Shown in pieces: positions 10,238 to 18,260 of a DNA stretch of 48,484 nucleotides (positions are counted from its first letter, which is position 1; every line of letters starts with the position of its first letter). This DNA comes from Niallia nealsonii (GTDB lineage: Bacteria; Bacillota; Bacilli; Bacillales; Cytobacillaceae), in assembly GCF_002835805.1 (NCBI RefSeq), contig NZ_PISE01000035.1:1-48484 (forward strand), given 5' to 3'. The notes beneath the pieces were generated by a model. The model ran no database searches. It worked only from the letters and a program-made list of their open reading frames with translations, and had not been told where the DNA came from. A program made the translations under genes and the position numbers.

Positions 10238-11428
10238 TTAGTTAATAAGATTTTTCGAGAGGTCTTTCATTAAGTTACTGAACTTATTGGAAGCCTCTTT
10301 TTTTATGTTCTTAGTCATATGTGCGTATATATCCATTGTAGTGTTAATATCTGAATGCCCCAAGCGTTCTTGTATTTCTTTTATGTGTACATTTGCTTCA
10401 ATTAGTAAAGAAGTATGAGTATGTCTAAATGAATGGGGCGTTACTTGTTTTTGTATAGATGTTTTCTTTAGTATTCGCTGCATTCTAATGGATAAATGTT
10501 TTATTGTTTTAGGGTAACCCTCATTTGTTGCTAAAATAAAATCATTATCTTTATAAAAAGGTCTGTTTTCTTCCTTCACCTTATCTTGTTCTTGTTTGTG
10601 TAGCTGGAGCAGGTCAACTAAAAGAGGGTCTATTGTTATTGTGCGTATTGACCCCTCTGTTTTTGGTGTCAGTAATGTGTATTTTAGCTTGTTATTTGTA
10701 GGGTTATAGTAAGTTTTTATTACCCTTAGTGTATAATGGTCAAAGTCAATATCAGACCATTTTAAAGCCACCATTTCCCCAATTCTTAAACCAGTATAAG
10801 CTAATATAGTAAAAGCTAGTAGATCACCTTCTAAGCCTTCATTTTTTGCTACTGTTAGAAATTCTTCTAATTCTTCCTTTTCGAGAAACTTTTCATTTAT
10901 TGAATTGTCATTTTCAAGGTCTGAAACAGTTTTTTTCTTTTTAGGTAGTTTAATTCCTTTTGTTGGTATCTCCTTAATTAAATTAAGAGAATGTGCATAC
11001 TCAAATACCATGTTTGCAGAAGTATGGATACTGGAAATATAGTTTGTACTAAATTGAGTAGCCAGCTTATCTATAACATCTTGATAGGCTTTTTTATTTA
11101 TTTTTTGAATTGGAGTTTGTCCATATTCATTTATTATATGTTTTAAAGCAATATGCCTAGCTCTTAAGCTACTTTCTTTAGCATCTTGACTATAATATCT
11201 TTCCCAGTCATTACATAGATCAGCAAAAACCATTTTAGAGGGCTGTATATATTCACCATCATTGATTTGTCTTTCAAATAAAGCTGCTGCAAGTTTAGCG
11301 TCCTTCTGTGTTAAAAATCCTTCTTTACTTTTTCTTATATCTTTGCCCGTTACTGGATCAGTCCCCATGTAAACACGAAAGCCCCATCTAATGCCTTTTT
11401 TAGTTTCCTTTTTGTAAATACGAGCCAT
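10238..11428 (-). CDS. int: site-specific tyrosine recombinase (integrase)
   Basis: A 396-residue phage-type integrase that should catalyse integration at the groEL 3' end and, with an excisionase, excision. The N-terminal arm-binding domain (about residues 1-60), a SAM-like core-binding domain (about 65-165) and the catalytic domain are visible, with catalytic residues R215 (TGLRIGEM), H332 and R335 (HSFRH), H358 (LGHSD) and nucleophile Y368 (MDIYAH). It lies 75 bases inside attL and points toward groEL, so groEL read-through runs antisense to it. Its start is 10 bases after the repressor stop, so the two are probably co-transcribed. Confidence 0.95.
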   Translation of the reverse strand: MARIYKKETKKGIRWGFRVYMGTDPVTGKDIRKSKEGFLTQKDAKLAAALFERQINDGEYIQPSKMVFADLCNDWERYYSQDAKESSLRARHIALKHIINEYGQTPIQKINKKAYQDVIDKLATQFSTNYISSIHTSANMVFEYAHSLNLIKEIPTKGIKLPKKKKTVSDLENDNSINEKFLEKEELEEFLTVAKNEGLEGDLLAFTILAYTGLRIGEMVALKWSDIDFDHYTLRVIKTYYNPTNNKLKYTLLTPKTEGSIRTITIDPLLVDLLQLHKQEQDKVKEENRPFYKDNDFILATNEGYPKTIKHLSIRMQRILKKTSIQKQVTPHSFRHTHTSLLIEANVHIKEIQERLGHSDINTTMDIYAHMTKNIKKEASNKFSNLMKDLSKNLIN

Positions 11429-11438
11429 TGCTATTCAC

Positions 11439-12020
11439 CTACTCTATTAATGAAAAACGTTTTTTTATAAATTTTTCAATATCTTTTAATTCTCCATTAA
11501 TGAAGTCTTTTAATTCTTCTTTAGTAATTGAATTATCCGTTTTCACTTCAATAGAACTATTAAGCATACGAATGATACTGGCTAAAATCATTACATCATC
11601 TTTATCGGAGTATTTTAAAAAATTCAATACATTAGTCAAATAAGTAGTTTCAACAAGGTCTAAATCACTATTTAAGATATGTTCGAATTCTAATTTAATA
11701 TATTCTTCTTGATCGTTTTTAGCCTTTTCGAAAGATTCCTTCATAGTTTTGAAAGCTGCTTTTTTTTCATCATCGGATAAATCTGAAAGAACCTTTTTAC
11801 CAGTCGTTAAGTAAAGCATTGAAATATTTCCTAACTCTGCAATTTTTTTTAATCGTTCATTATTAGGTGTGCTTATGCCACGTTCCCAACGAGAAACAAT
11901 ACTATCGCTAGCAGGTGGGTCGAATTTTTGGCCAAACTCTTTCATGGTTAGCCCTAATTCATTTCGTATAAGTTTGATCCTTGAGCCTATTTTCTTCTTT
12001 TGCAAGTTCTTTTCGTCCAT
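11439..12020 (-). CDS. CI-like master repressor (XRE family)
   Basis: A 193-residue protein with an N-terminal XRE helix-turn-helix (GLTMKEFGQKF, then SIVSRWERG; about residues 22-48) and a longer C-terminal helical domain. It has no visible RecA-type autocleavage motif or protease domain, unlike lambda CI, so derepression may need an inducer protein, as for Stl of staphylococcal islands. AAGGAGG precedes the ATG. It is divergent from the Cro-like gene across a region with two copies of the CCGACGTAAA operator, and probably represses its own, the early and the capsid-module promoters. The regulatory role is inferred from position. Confidence 0.85.
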   Translation of the reverse strand: MDEKNLQKKKIGSRIKLIRNELGLTMKEFGQKFDPPASDSIVSRWERGISTPNNERLKKIAELGNISMLYLTTGKKVLSDLSDDEKKAAFKTMKESFEKAKNDQEEYIKLEFEHILNSDLDLVETTYLTNVLNFLKYSDKDDVMILASIIRMLNSSIEVKTDNSITKEELKDFINGELKDIEKFIKKRFSLIE

Positions 12021-12040
12021 TTTTTAGCCTCCTTGATAAG

Positions 12041-12146
12041 ATAATAGCACACCGACAAAAAAAAAGCGACGTAAACCGACGGAAATTAGTTGCTTTTTTA
12101 AAAGTCGTTTGATAATATAAAATTACAAACCGACGTAAACAGACGT
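12041..12146. promoter_or_regulatory. divergent promoter region with two repressor operators
   Basis: Two related sites built from 10-bp direct repeats of CGACGTAAA are present: GCGACGTAAACCGACGG (12066-12082) and ACCGACGTAAACAGACGT (12129-12146). A leftward -10 with a TG extension (complement of ATAATA, 12041-12046) faces the repressor. A rightward pair, TTGCTT (12090-12095), 17 bases, TAATAT (12113-12118), faces the Cro-like gene. The first operator covers the leftward -35 region and the second lies just after the rightward -10. Confidence 0.75.
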
Positions 12147-12165
12147 ATGTTAGGAGGTGTATTGA

Positions 12166-12378
12166 ATGAATAGAATTGTTGGTTATAGAAAAATGATAGG
12201 ATTAACTCAAAAAGAAATGGCGAAAAGATTAAACATTTCAGAAGGGACTTACAGAAATAAAGAAAAAGGAAAAGTAAGTTTTAAAGATGGTGAAATGAAA
12301 ATCCTTTTCGATCTAGTTAACAAAGAACTTCCAGGGGTTACTATTAATGATATTTTTTTTACTAATGAACCGACGTAA
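12166..12378 (+). CDS. Cro-like XRE transcriptional regulator
   Basis: A 70-residue single-domain helix-turn-helix protein (GLTQKEMAKRL then SEGTYRNKEKG, about residues 12-40), divergent from the CI-like repressor in the standard position of a Cro-type antirepressor. A strong AGGAGGTG precedes ATG. The last codons and stop overlap a third copy of the island operator, so its end doubles as a regulatory site for the next gene. Confidence 0.85.
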   Translation: MNRIVGYRKMIGLTQKEMAKRLNISEGTYRNKEKGKVSFKDGEMKILFDLVNKELPGVTINDIFFTNEPT

Positions 12379-12386
12379 AACGACGT
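12369..12386 (+). promoter_or_regulatory. island operator copy 3
   Basis: ACCGACGTAAAACGACGT, identical over all 18 bases to the copy at 16080-16097. It spans the stop codon of the Cro-like gene and ends just before the AAGGAGG of the excisionase-like gene. Confidence 0.75.
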
Positions 12387-12404
12387 TTATTAAGGAGGGT
12401 GAAT

Positions 12405-12722
12405 ATGCTTAACATTCAAATTGACGATAAAGTTGTTAATTCCATGCTTGAAAAAGCCATTAATGAACGAGTTGAGGAATTAGCAAAGCAAAAATACTTC
12501 TTAACTTATAGTGATTTATCCGAGTATCTAAATATTAGTAAACCAATTATTGAAGATCGCCTAATAAAAAACGGATTGAAATATTACAAAGTCGGTAGCA
12601 AATATTTGTTTAAAAGAAGTGAAGTAGATGAATTTTTAGATGATATGACTTCAAACATGAACGCTACCAATAATGACATTAAGTATTATCAAAAAATGAA
12701 AAGGGGAGCTGCTAATAGATGA
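12405..12722 (+). CDS. excisionase-like helix-turn-helix protein
   Basis: A 105-residue protein with a DNA-binding module in which YSDLSEYLNISKPIIEDRL is followed by YKVGSKYLFKRSEVDEFLDD (about residues 37-85). That is the wing pattern of excisionase/MerR-like proteins where a Y-x-V-G-x-K-Y-x-F strand follows the recognition helix. In integrated elements such a protein commonly acts as a recombination directionality factor or as an AlpA-like activator. ATG 12405 is preferred over GTG 12399, since AAGGAGGG ends at 12399. It overlaps the next gene by four bases (ATGA). Whether it bends att DNA or activates transcription cannot be told. Confidence 0.65.
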   Translation: MLNIQIDDKVVNSMLEKAINERVEELAKQKYFLTYSDLSEYLNISKPIIEDRLIKNGLKYYKVGSKYLFKRSEVDEFLDDMTSNMNATNNDIKYYQKMKRGAANR

Positions 12723-13198
12723 AATTAAATCTTTCACGACCAGAGGCTTATAGTTTAATGAGTGAAGCAGATCATGAATATATGAATCAAAAAATCAAGG
12801 AATTAGAAAAAATTATTGGCAATTGCTCTAATGTTAATTTGCAATTTTATCTTATTGAGCAAGAGCTTTTTCTTGAAATATCATCAGGCAAACGATTATT
12901 GTATCGGTTAATGTTTAGCGTAACTAAAGAGGTTGACCTGCCTTCCCTACATACTAATAAAGAAAATGTTATTCAATTATCTAAGAATAACGAGTGTTTT
13001 AAGTGTGTAGATAATGAAGCAGTTTTAGAAGTGGCAGAGGTACTAGAAAATGCTTTAACAAGAGAACCGCCTTTTATTATGACAGTAAAAAACGGTGTAG
13101 GAGAATATCAAGAGATTGCGAGCAGAGAAGAATTTTTAGAACACTACCTAAGTTGGGCAATCGGAACGCTTTACGACCTTACAGATACAGAAGAATAA
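12719..13198 (+). CDS. hypothetical island protein, early operon
   Basis: A 159-residue soluble protein not recognised. It has an N-terminal helical stretch (MSEADHEYMNQKIKELEKIIG), a central strand-rich part with FYLIEQELFLEISSGKRLLYRL, two cysteines in NNECFKCV near residue 96, and an acidic C-terminus. It overlaps the preceding gene by four bases and sits 35 bases before the primase-helicase, so a replication or regulatory role is plausible from context only. Confidence 0.7.
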   Translation: MKLNLSRPEAYSLMSEADHEYMNQKIKELEKIIGNCSNVNLQFYLIEQELFLEISSGKRLLYRLMFSVTKEVDLPSLHTNKENVIQLSKNNECFKCVDNEAVLEVAEVLENALTREPPFIMTVKNGVGEYQEIASREEFLEHYLSWAIGTLYDLTDTEE

Positions 13199-13233
13199 AC
13201 TTCACAGATTTAATAATAAGGGGGTGAGTAACT

Positions 13234-15666
13234 ATGCAAACTAAAATAGCCAGTTATACATCAAAGATAACCGAGTTATTACCTAACAGTAAGGTTATAA
13301 AGCTTATAGGATACACTAAAGGCAATACAGATTACCAAAAAGCTAAAAGTCCAGTAGGTTCATGGAAAAACAGTGATTCCCTAAATGAAGAACAGATAAG
13401 TGGCTGGATAGATCAAGACGGCTGGATAGGTGTAAGGATACCTAAAGGACGTTTTCTTGTAGATGTAGACGACACGCAGGAAGGGGAGTTATTGAAAGAA
13501 CTTCTTGAAGGCGAAAATATTCATCACCATGCTATAAAAACTCCTAACGGATTTCAGTTTATTTTTAAAGGTGAAGATAAAAAGACAATCGAACAAGGGC
13601 AATATCAAAAATATGTTAATCGTTTAGGGATTGCTCAAGATACAAGAGCAGCCGAAAAAGGTTATATAGTTTTCCCAACAGAAACAACAAAAGGGCGTTA
13701 TGTATTAACTCAAAGCATGGGCGAATTAGATGAAGTGCCACATTACCTTTATAAAGTGTGGAACGGTCAGAAAACACCTTCCCCTATGTCCTATCCTTAT
13801 GATGGTAGTGGGTCAAGGGATGGCGATTTTTACGACTTGTCTAGAAGGCTATTAACATGCGGTGTAAGTAAAAAAGATGCACTGGAAAGCCTTCAATTAG
13901 CTTATAAATATTTTGTACCATATAAAGAGGATTTCCCCCTTAGTACGATAAAAGAAAAAGTCGAATCAGCCTTTAAAAAGGTAAAAGAAGGAAAAGATGA
14001 ATCAACTAATGAAATTGCAGACTTTGAAACTCATGTAAATGATACAAGCGATAAGAAAGTTATTCCTAAACCTTTTAAGGTAGGCGCAAATGCTACTCTT
14101 TTTGAAGAGAAGGAGGACAAGGACGGAAATTTAATAACAAAACTTGTATCAAGAAAAACACCTTATATAACAAAAGAATTTCATAATGTAGAACGTCCAC
14201 AAGTTCTTTACGAAATCGAATGGAGGGAACAAAACAGAACAGTTAAAGAAGTGGTGCCAGCTTCAACTATTGCTATTAGAAAAGAGTTACTAGAATTAAG
14301 TGATAAAGGCTTTTCTGTTAATGATAATAATGTAAAAAAAATTATCACTTACTTTGACCAGTATTTATTGATTAATACCATAGACCAACATTATGCAGTA
14401 GAGCGTTTAGGTCATATCAAGGACACGTTTATTCATCCTGCTATAACTAAAGATGTTGAGATTATGGCAATAGATCATGGTGAAAAGCAGCTACTTGAGG
14501 GGTTTAAAGTAGCAGGAACAGGCGACACATGGAAAAAGGAAGTGTTTGAGCGAGTTAAACAGCAGCCTAAAGCAGTTTTCTTTATACTTTCTAGCTTTGC
14601 AAGTGTCATTACTAAAGATTTACGTCTACAACCTTTTGTTGTTGATTTAAGTGGAACAACTTCACAAGGTAAAACTACAACATTAAAAGCGGCTGGAAGT
14701 GTTTGGGGAAACGAAAGCTTAATTAGTGAATGGAACGCCACAAAAGTATCCATTGAGAGAAAGGCGGCATATTTAAACAGTTTTCCTTTATTACTGGATG
14801 ATACACGAAAAGCAGACGAACGAATATTAAAAGATGTTATTTATCAGTTTAGCGGTGGGCGGTCAAAAGGTAGAGGGTCTTTAAAAGGCAGCCAGAGAGA
14901 ATACACTTGGAACAATATTTTATTAAGTACAGGTGAGGTATCTTTAAATGAATATGCTAAAAATCAAGGTGGAGCTGCAGCAAGGATAATTCCTTTAATT
15001 GATGAACCGTTAAAAAAAGATCATGAGAACATCATACAGCTACATGAAGCAATGGAAAGTAATTATGGGGCAATAGGAATAGATTTCTTGAAAGTGTGGC
15101 TAGAGAATAAAAAAGACCTTATCACCGAATATCATAATTTTAGAAAATTCTATGTGGATAAGGCAAAAGGTAATGAAGTGTTAAACCGTTTAGCTGGATA
15201 TTATGCAGCAGTTCATTTTACCGGAAGTATATTAAAAGACAAAATGAACTTTGATATAGACCTAAAAGCAATAGCAGGTTTATTTGACGATATAGCAAAT
15301 GAAAATAAGTCAACAGATAAGCCAATGCAATTTTTAGAAGAAATTCTAACCGATCTAGACAGCAGCAGACAAGATATATATTATGACTATTTACCGCAAG
15401 TTCATAAGGCTATATATAAAAAGGGTCAGCTTTATTTAATTCCTGCTTATCTTTCAAGGTTTTTAGGAGTAGAAGAAAAGGCGACACGTAGAGAATGGTT
15501 AAAACGTGGACTAACAGTTGGAAAGCAAGAAAAAAACTCTTATGTTGATTATAAACCATTAAAGCACAAAGGAAAAACATATAGAGTGATACCAGTAAAC
15601 ATGGATATTGTTAAGGAATTAGGCTTTGATTTTGAAGAAGTGAGTGGAAATGATTTTCTAAATTAG
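13234..15666 (+). CDS. island primase-helicase (PrimPol-type N-terminus, DUF927 helicase)
   Basis: An 810-residue replication protein. The N-terminal half resembles bifunctional primase/polymerase domains, with metal-binding acidic residues in FLVDVDDTQ near residue 75 and a conserved histidine segment HHAIKTPNG near 98. The C-terminal half is a DUF927-type ATPase, with Walker A SGTTSQGKTTT, Walker B LLLDD and a following sensor-like region. GGGGGTGA is the ribosome binding site. It is followed at once by an array of twelve TTGTAACC iterons, the expected partner origin, in the layout seen for the Pri-Rep proteins of SaPI-like islands. It would let the excised island replicate independently of the helper's replisome initiator. 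Confidence 0.85.
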   Translation: MQTKIASYTSKITELLPNSKVIKLIGYTKGNTDYQKAKSPVGSWKNSDSLNEEQISGWIDQDGWIGVRIPKGRFLVDVDDTQEGELLKELLEGENIHHHAIKTPNGFQFIFKGEDKKTIEQGQYQKYVNRLGIAQDTRAAEKGYIVFPTETTKGRYVLTQSMGELDEVPHYLYKVWNGQKTPSPMSYPYDGSGSRDGDFYDLSRRLLTCGVSKKDALESLQLAYKYFVPYKEDFPLSTIKEKVESAFKKVKEGKDESTNEIADFETHVNDTSDKKVIPKPFKVGANATLFEEKEDKDGNLITKLVSRKTPYITKEFHNVERPQVLYEIEWREQNRTVKEVVPASTIAIRKELLELSDKGFSVNDNNVKKIITYFDQYLLINTIDQHYAVERLGHIKDTFIHPAITKDVEIMAIDHGEKQLLEGFKVAGTGDTWKKEVFERVKQQPKAVFFILSSFASVITKDLRLQPFVVDLSGTTSQGKTTTLKAAGSVWGNESLISEWNATKVSIERKAAYLNSFPLLLDDTRKADERILKDVIYQFSGGRSKGRGSLKGSQREYTWNNILLSTGEVSLNEYAKNQGGAAARIIPLIDEPLKKDHENIIQLHEAMESNYGAIGIDFLKVWLENKKDLITEYHNFRKFYVDKAKGNEVLNRLAGYYAAVHFTGSILKDKMNFDIDLKAIAGLFDDIANENKSTDKPMQFLEEILTDLDSSRQDIYYDYLPQVHKAIYKKGQLYLIPAYLSRFLGVEEKATRREWLKRGLTVGKQEKNSYVDYKPLKHKGKTYRVIPVNMDIVKELGFDFEEVSGNDFLN

Positions 15667-15671
15667 TAAAC

Positions 15672-16000
15672 TTGTAACCTTCATAAAGCCTATTGTATCA
15701 AGTGTTTGAGGTCTAACGGTTACAAAGGGTTACAAGTGAAAAGTAATAGCTTGTAACCTTGCTAAGCCTTAGAGCCACAAGGGATAGAATATAATAGGTT
15801 ACAAAAGTTACAAGTATTTAGTTATATACTCATATAAGAAGATGTTAATAATAAAAAAAACTAAAGCTATATATACAGTATTTTTTATAAAAAAGTTGTA
15901 ACCTTGTAACCATGAAGGGGAAAACCCTTGGGAGAGTAAGGGATATTAGGGTTACAAAGATTAGATTTTAATTGTAACCTTGTAACCTTGTCTTGTAACC
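15672..16000. other. candidate island replication origin with 12 iterons
   Basis: This non-coding stretch follows the primase-helicase. Eleven exact copies of TTGTAACC or its complement GGTTACAA start at 15672(+), 15718(-), 15728(-), 15751(+), 15797(-), 15896(+), 15904(+), 15950(-), 15972(+), 15980(+) and 15993(+), plus one copy with a mismatch at 15806(-). A strongly AT-rich segment (15814-15895) lies between the left and right groups. Two iteron groups around an AT-rich melting region next to a rep gene match SaPI-type origins. Confidence 0.85.
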
Positions 16001-16079
16001 TTTTATGGTTGAAATAAAAAGAAGAAGAGCAACCAACAATGAAGGAAAACATCATGCAAATTATTTTTTATGTCAAAAA

Positions 16080-16122
16080 ACCGACGTAAAACGACGTAAA
16101 AACAACGAGAGTGTGATATAAT
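16080..16122 (+). promoter_or_regulatory. capsid-module promoter with island operator copy 4
   Basis: ACCGACGTAAAACGACGT (16080-16097) repeats exactly the operator at 12369, with a degenerate third unit (AACAACG) after it. A perfect TATAAT lies at 16117-16122. The operator covers the -35 position (16094-16099), which is not a good TTGACA, so the promoter may also need an activator. It is the only promoter-like element seen between the origin and the portal gene. Confidence 0.7.
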
Positions 16123-16163
16123 AAAGTCAAATAAATGTACGAATATCAAGGGGTTGACCAATT

Positions 16164-16316
16164 TTGGACAAGGTACTGGAACGATTAAAATACCAATTAG
16201 AAAATAATAGTTACAAAGATGAAGTATTAGTGAGTTATTACGATCTTGTAGAACTTATCCAAGAATATGAAATAGCAACAGGCAAAAAGAAAAGGTGGAC
16301 AGATGAAAGGTGGTGA
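16164..16316 (+). CDS. small 50-aa protein leading the capsid module
   Basis: A TTG-started frame of 50 residues, beginning MDKVLERLKYQLENNSYKDE and ending KKKRWTDERW. It is helical and highly charged, preceded by AAGGGG 10 bases upstream, and stops 4 bases before the portal ATG. Its position, size and tight spacing to portal suggest a real gene of the head operon. It is not recognised; a small head-associated or regulatory protein are both possible. Confidence 0.55.
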   Translation: MDKVLERLKYQLENNSYKDEVLVSYYDLVELIQEYEIATGKKKRWTDERW

Positions 16317-16320
16317 GTAA

Positions 16321-17514
16321 ATGGCGGGTTTTTTCGATAAGATTTTTAATCGCAGAAAAGAGCCACAAAGGACAGAAAGAGCGGACGTAATGAACGGGGG
16401 AGCGGCAATCTTTACACCTTTTAGCGGAAATGCTTATGAAAGTGATATATACAGGGCGGCAGTCGATAGCATAGCGAGAAATGCTGCAAAGCTAAAAGGA
16501 ACGCATGTTATAACGTCACCAGAAAAACGTAAAGAAGGAGATCACTATTTAAACCGCATTTTACAAGTAAGACCTAATCCATATATGACAGCTTATGATC
16601 TTCTTTATAAACTGGTAACACATTATTACTTGTATAACAACGCTTTTGCGTATTTACAGAAGGATGATAAGGGCTATTTAGTTGCTATTTACCCCTTATC
16701 CCCGCAAAGCGTGGAATATATAACAGACACATTAGGTAATTTATATTGTCGTTTCTTATTCGCTAATGGTCAGCAAGTTACATTGTCATTTTCAGAGGTT
16801 TTTATAGTAAGGCGTTTCTTTAACTCTAACGATCTATTAGGTGATACTAACACGGCAATATTGCCAGCTTTAGACCTAGCACATACGCAAAATGAAGGGT
16901 TAGAAAATTCTATAAAAGCTAATGCAACAATAAGAGGTATTTTGAAATATAACCAAGTATTAAGCCCAGACAAACTAAAAGAGGAAAAGGAAGCCTTTAT
17001 AAACGATTATTTAACAGTAAGTAATAATGGCGGAATTGCAGTAATTGACAGTAAAGCAGAATATACCCCATTAACACTTACACCGACAGCCATTGATGAC
17101 AAGCAGCTAGAGGCGGTTAAAAAGAAAATTTACGAGTATTTAGGCATTAGTCAAAAAATCGTAAATAGCACTTATACAGAAGATGAATGGGCAGCATTTT
17201 ACGAAAGCGTCCTAGAACCTTTAGCCGTTCAATTTAGCCTAGAACTAACAGACAAGCTTTTTACCGAGCGTGAACAAGCTTTCGGCAATTCCATTATTTT
17301 TGAAGCAAACAGGTTGCAATTTGCTAGTAATGCAACCAAAACAAACATTATCAAGGAATTGACTCCTTTAGGGTTATTTACGATTAATCAAGCATTAGAA
17401 ATATTGAATTTACCACCAGTAGAGGACGGCGACAAACGACTGCAAACCTTGAATGTAGTCAATGCAGATAAAGCCGATCAGTACCAGTTGAATGAAGGAG
17501 GTACAAAGGAATGA
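16321..17514 (+). CDS. HK97-family portal protein
   Basis: The 397-residue protein fits the HK97-type phage portal family, which forms the twelve-subunit DNA entry ring of the head. Features are the N-terminal FDKIFNRRKEP, the SIARNAAKLKGTHV helix near residue 50, the PNPYMTAYDLLYKLVTHYYLYNNAFAYL-type core around 94-121 and the late YLGISQKIVNSTYTEDEWAAFYESV stretch. GGTGGTGA precedes ATG. It overlaps the protease gene by four bases (ATGA). Confidence 0.9.
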   Translation: MAGFFDKIFNRRKEPQRTERADVMNGGAAIFTPFSGNAYESDIYRAAVDSIARNAAKLKGTHVITSPEKRKEGDHYLNRILQVRPNPYMTAYDLLYKLVTHYYLYNNAFAYLQKDDKGYLVAIYPLSPQSVEYITDTLGNLYCRFLFANGQQVTLSFSEVFIVRRFFNSNDLLGDTNTAILPALDLAHTQNEGLENSIKANATIRGILKYNQVLSPDKLKEEKEAFINDYLTVSNNGGIAVIDSKAEYTPLTLTPTAIDDKQLEAVKKKIYEYLGISQKIVNSTYTEDEWAAFYESVLEPLAVQFSLELTDKLFTEREQAFGNSIIFEANRLQFASNATKTNIIKELTPLGLFTINQALEILNLPPVEDGDKRLQTLNVVNADKADQYQLNEGGTKE

Positions 17515-18089
17515 AAGAGCTTAGAGTAGCAGAATTAAGAGCAGTCGACCCACAAGGGGAAAGCAGCCTTATTTTAAATGGTAGACCGATTGTTTACGAT
17601 CAGCCTACCACCATAAAAGCACCATTTGGGGAGTATATCGAGATTATACAAAGGGGCGCATTAGATGGGGCAGACCTATCAGACATTCGCTTATTGTATA
17701 ACCATGATATGAATAAAATTCCACTAGCAAGAACACCTAAAACCATGTCCTTTTCGTTAGATTCGGCAGGATTAACAATGAGGGCAGAATTACCAGACAC
17801 CGAGGAAGGGAAAAGCGTTTATACGGCAGTAAAACGACAAGACCTTTCAGGCATGTCATTTGCTTTTAAAGTACCAGAAGGCGGCAGCCACTTTGACGCA
17901 AAGACAAACACTAGAAGCATTAGCAAGATAGAAAAAGTTTATGAGGTTTCAATCGTTCCATTCCCTGCATATCCTCAAACAAGCATTGAAGCAAGGGCAA
18001 CAATTGAAAGCACATGGGCGAAGCTCAAAGCACCAGAGCGACAAGCAGCAAAAATAAAAGTAAATCAAATATTACTAAGGAGTTTTTAA
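17511..18089 (+). CDS. HK97-family prohead protease
   Basis: A 192-residue peptidase of the U35/herpesvirus-assemblin fold that matures the capsid by cutting the N-terminal delta domain of the capsid protein. The catalytic pattern is visible: LLYNHD with the active-site histidine near residue 65, and SGMSFAFKV with the serine near residue 122. The later EVSIVPFPAYPQTSIEAR segment is a hallmark of the family. It lies between portal and capsid genes, the usual HK97 order. Confidence 0.92.
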   Translation: MKELRVAELRAVDPQGESSLILNGRPIVYDQPTTIKAPFGEYIEIIQRGALDGADLSDIRLLYNHDMNKIPLARTPKTMSFSLDSAGLTMRAELPDTEEGKSVYTAVKRQDLSGMSFAFKVPEGGSHFDAKTNTRSISKIEKVYEVSIVPFPAYPQTSIEARATIESTWAKLKAPERQAAKIKVNQILLRSF

Positions 18090-18090
18090 A

Positions 18091-18243
18091 ATGAACAAAG
18101 AACTTCTTGCATTCTTAAACGAGATTGCAAAAATAGCAGAGGAACGAGATCTATGTATTTCAAAATTTGAATTTGATGATTTCCCTGTCGCAGATAGTAC
18201 ACCAGAACAACCAACATTAGTAATTACAGTAAAAACAAAATAA
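18091..18243 (+). CDS. small 50-aa protein between protease and capsid genes
   Basis: ATG 18091 to TAA 18243 encodes 50 residues starting MNKELLAFLNEIAKIAEERD and ending LVITVKTK. AAGGAG lies 7 bases upstream and the gene starts one base after the protease stop. One amphipathic helix and a C-terminal strand are predicted by eye. It is not recognised; the position would suit a head-stabilising or scaffold-like protein. Confidence 0.65.
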   Translation: MNKELLAFLNEIAKIAEERDLCISKFEFDDFPVADSTPEQPTLVITVKTK

Positions 18244-18260
18244 AGTGAGGTATATAAACT

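Noticed and set aside
15672-16000. Short repeats as a CRISPR array
   Set aside because: Repeats are 8 bases, in both orientations, with irregular spacing, and lie behind a replication gene; they are iterons.
16039-16089. 17-codon frame just before the capsid-module operator
   Set aside because: Weak ribosome binding site and it ends inside the operator; too short to support.
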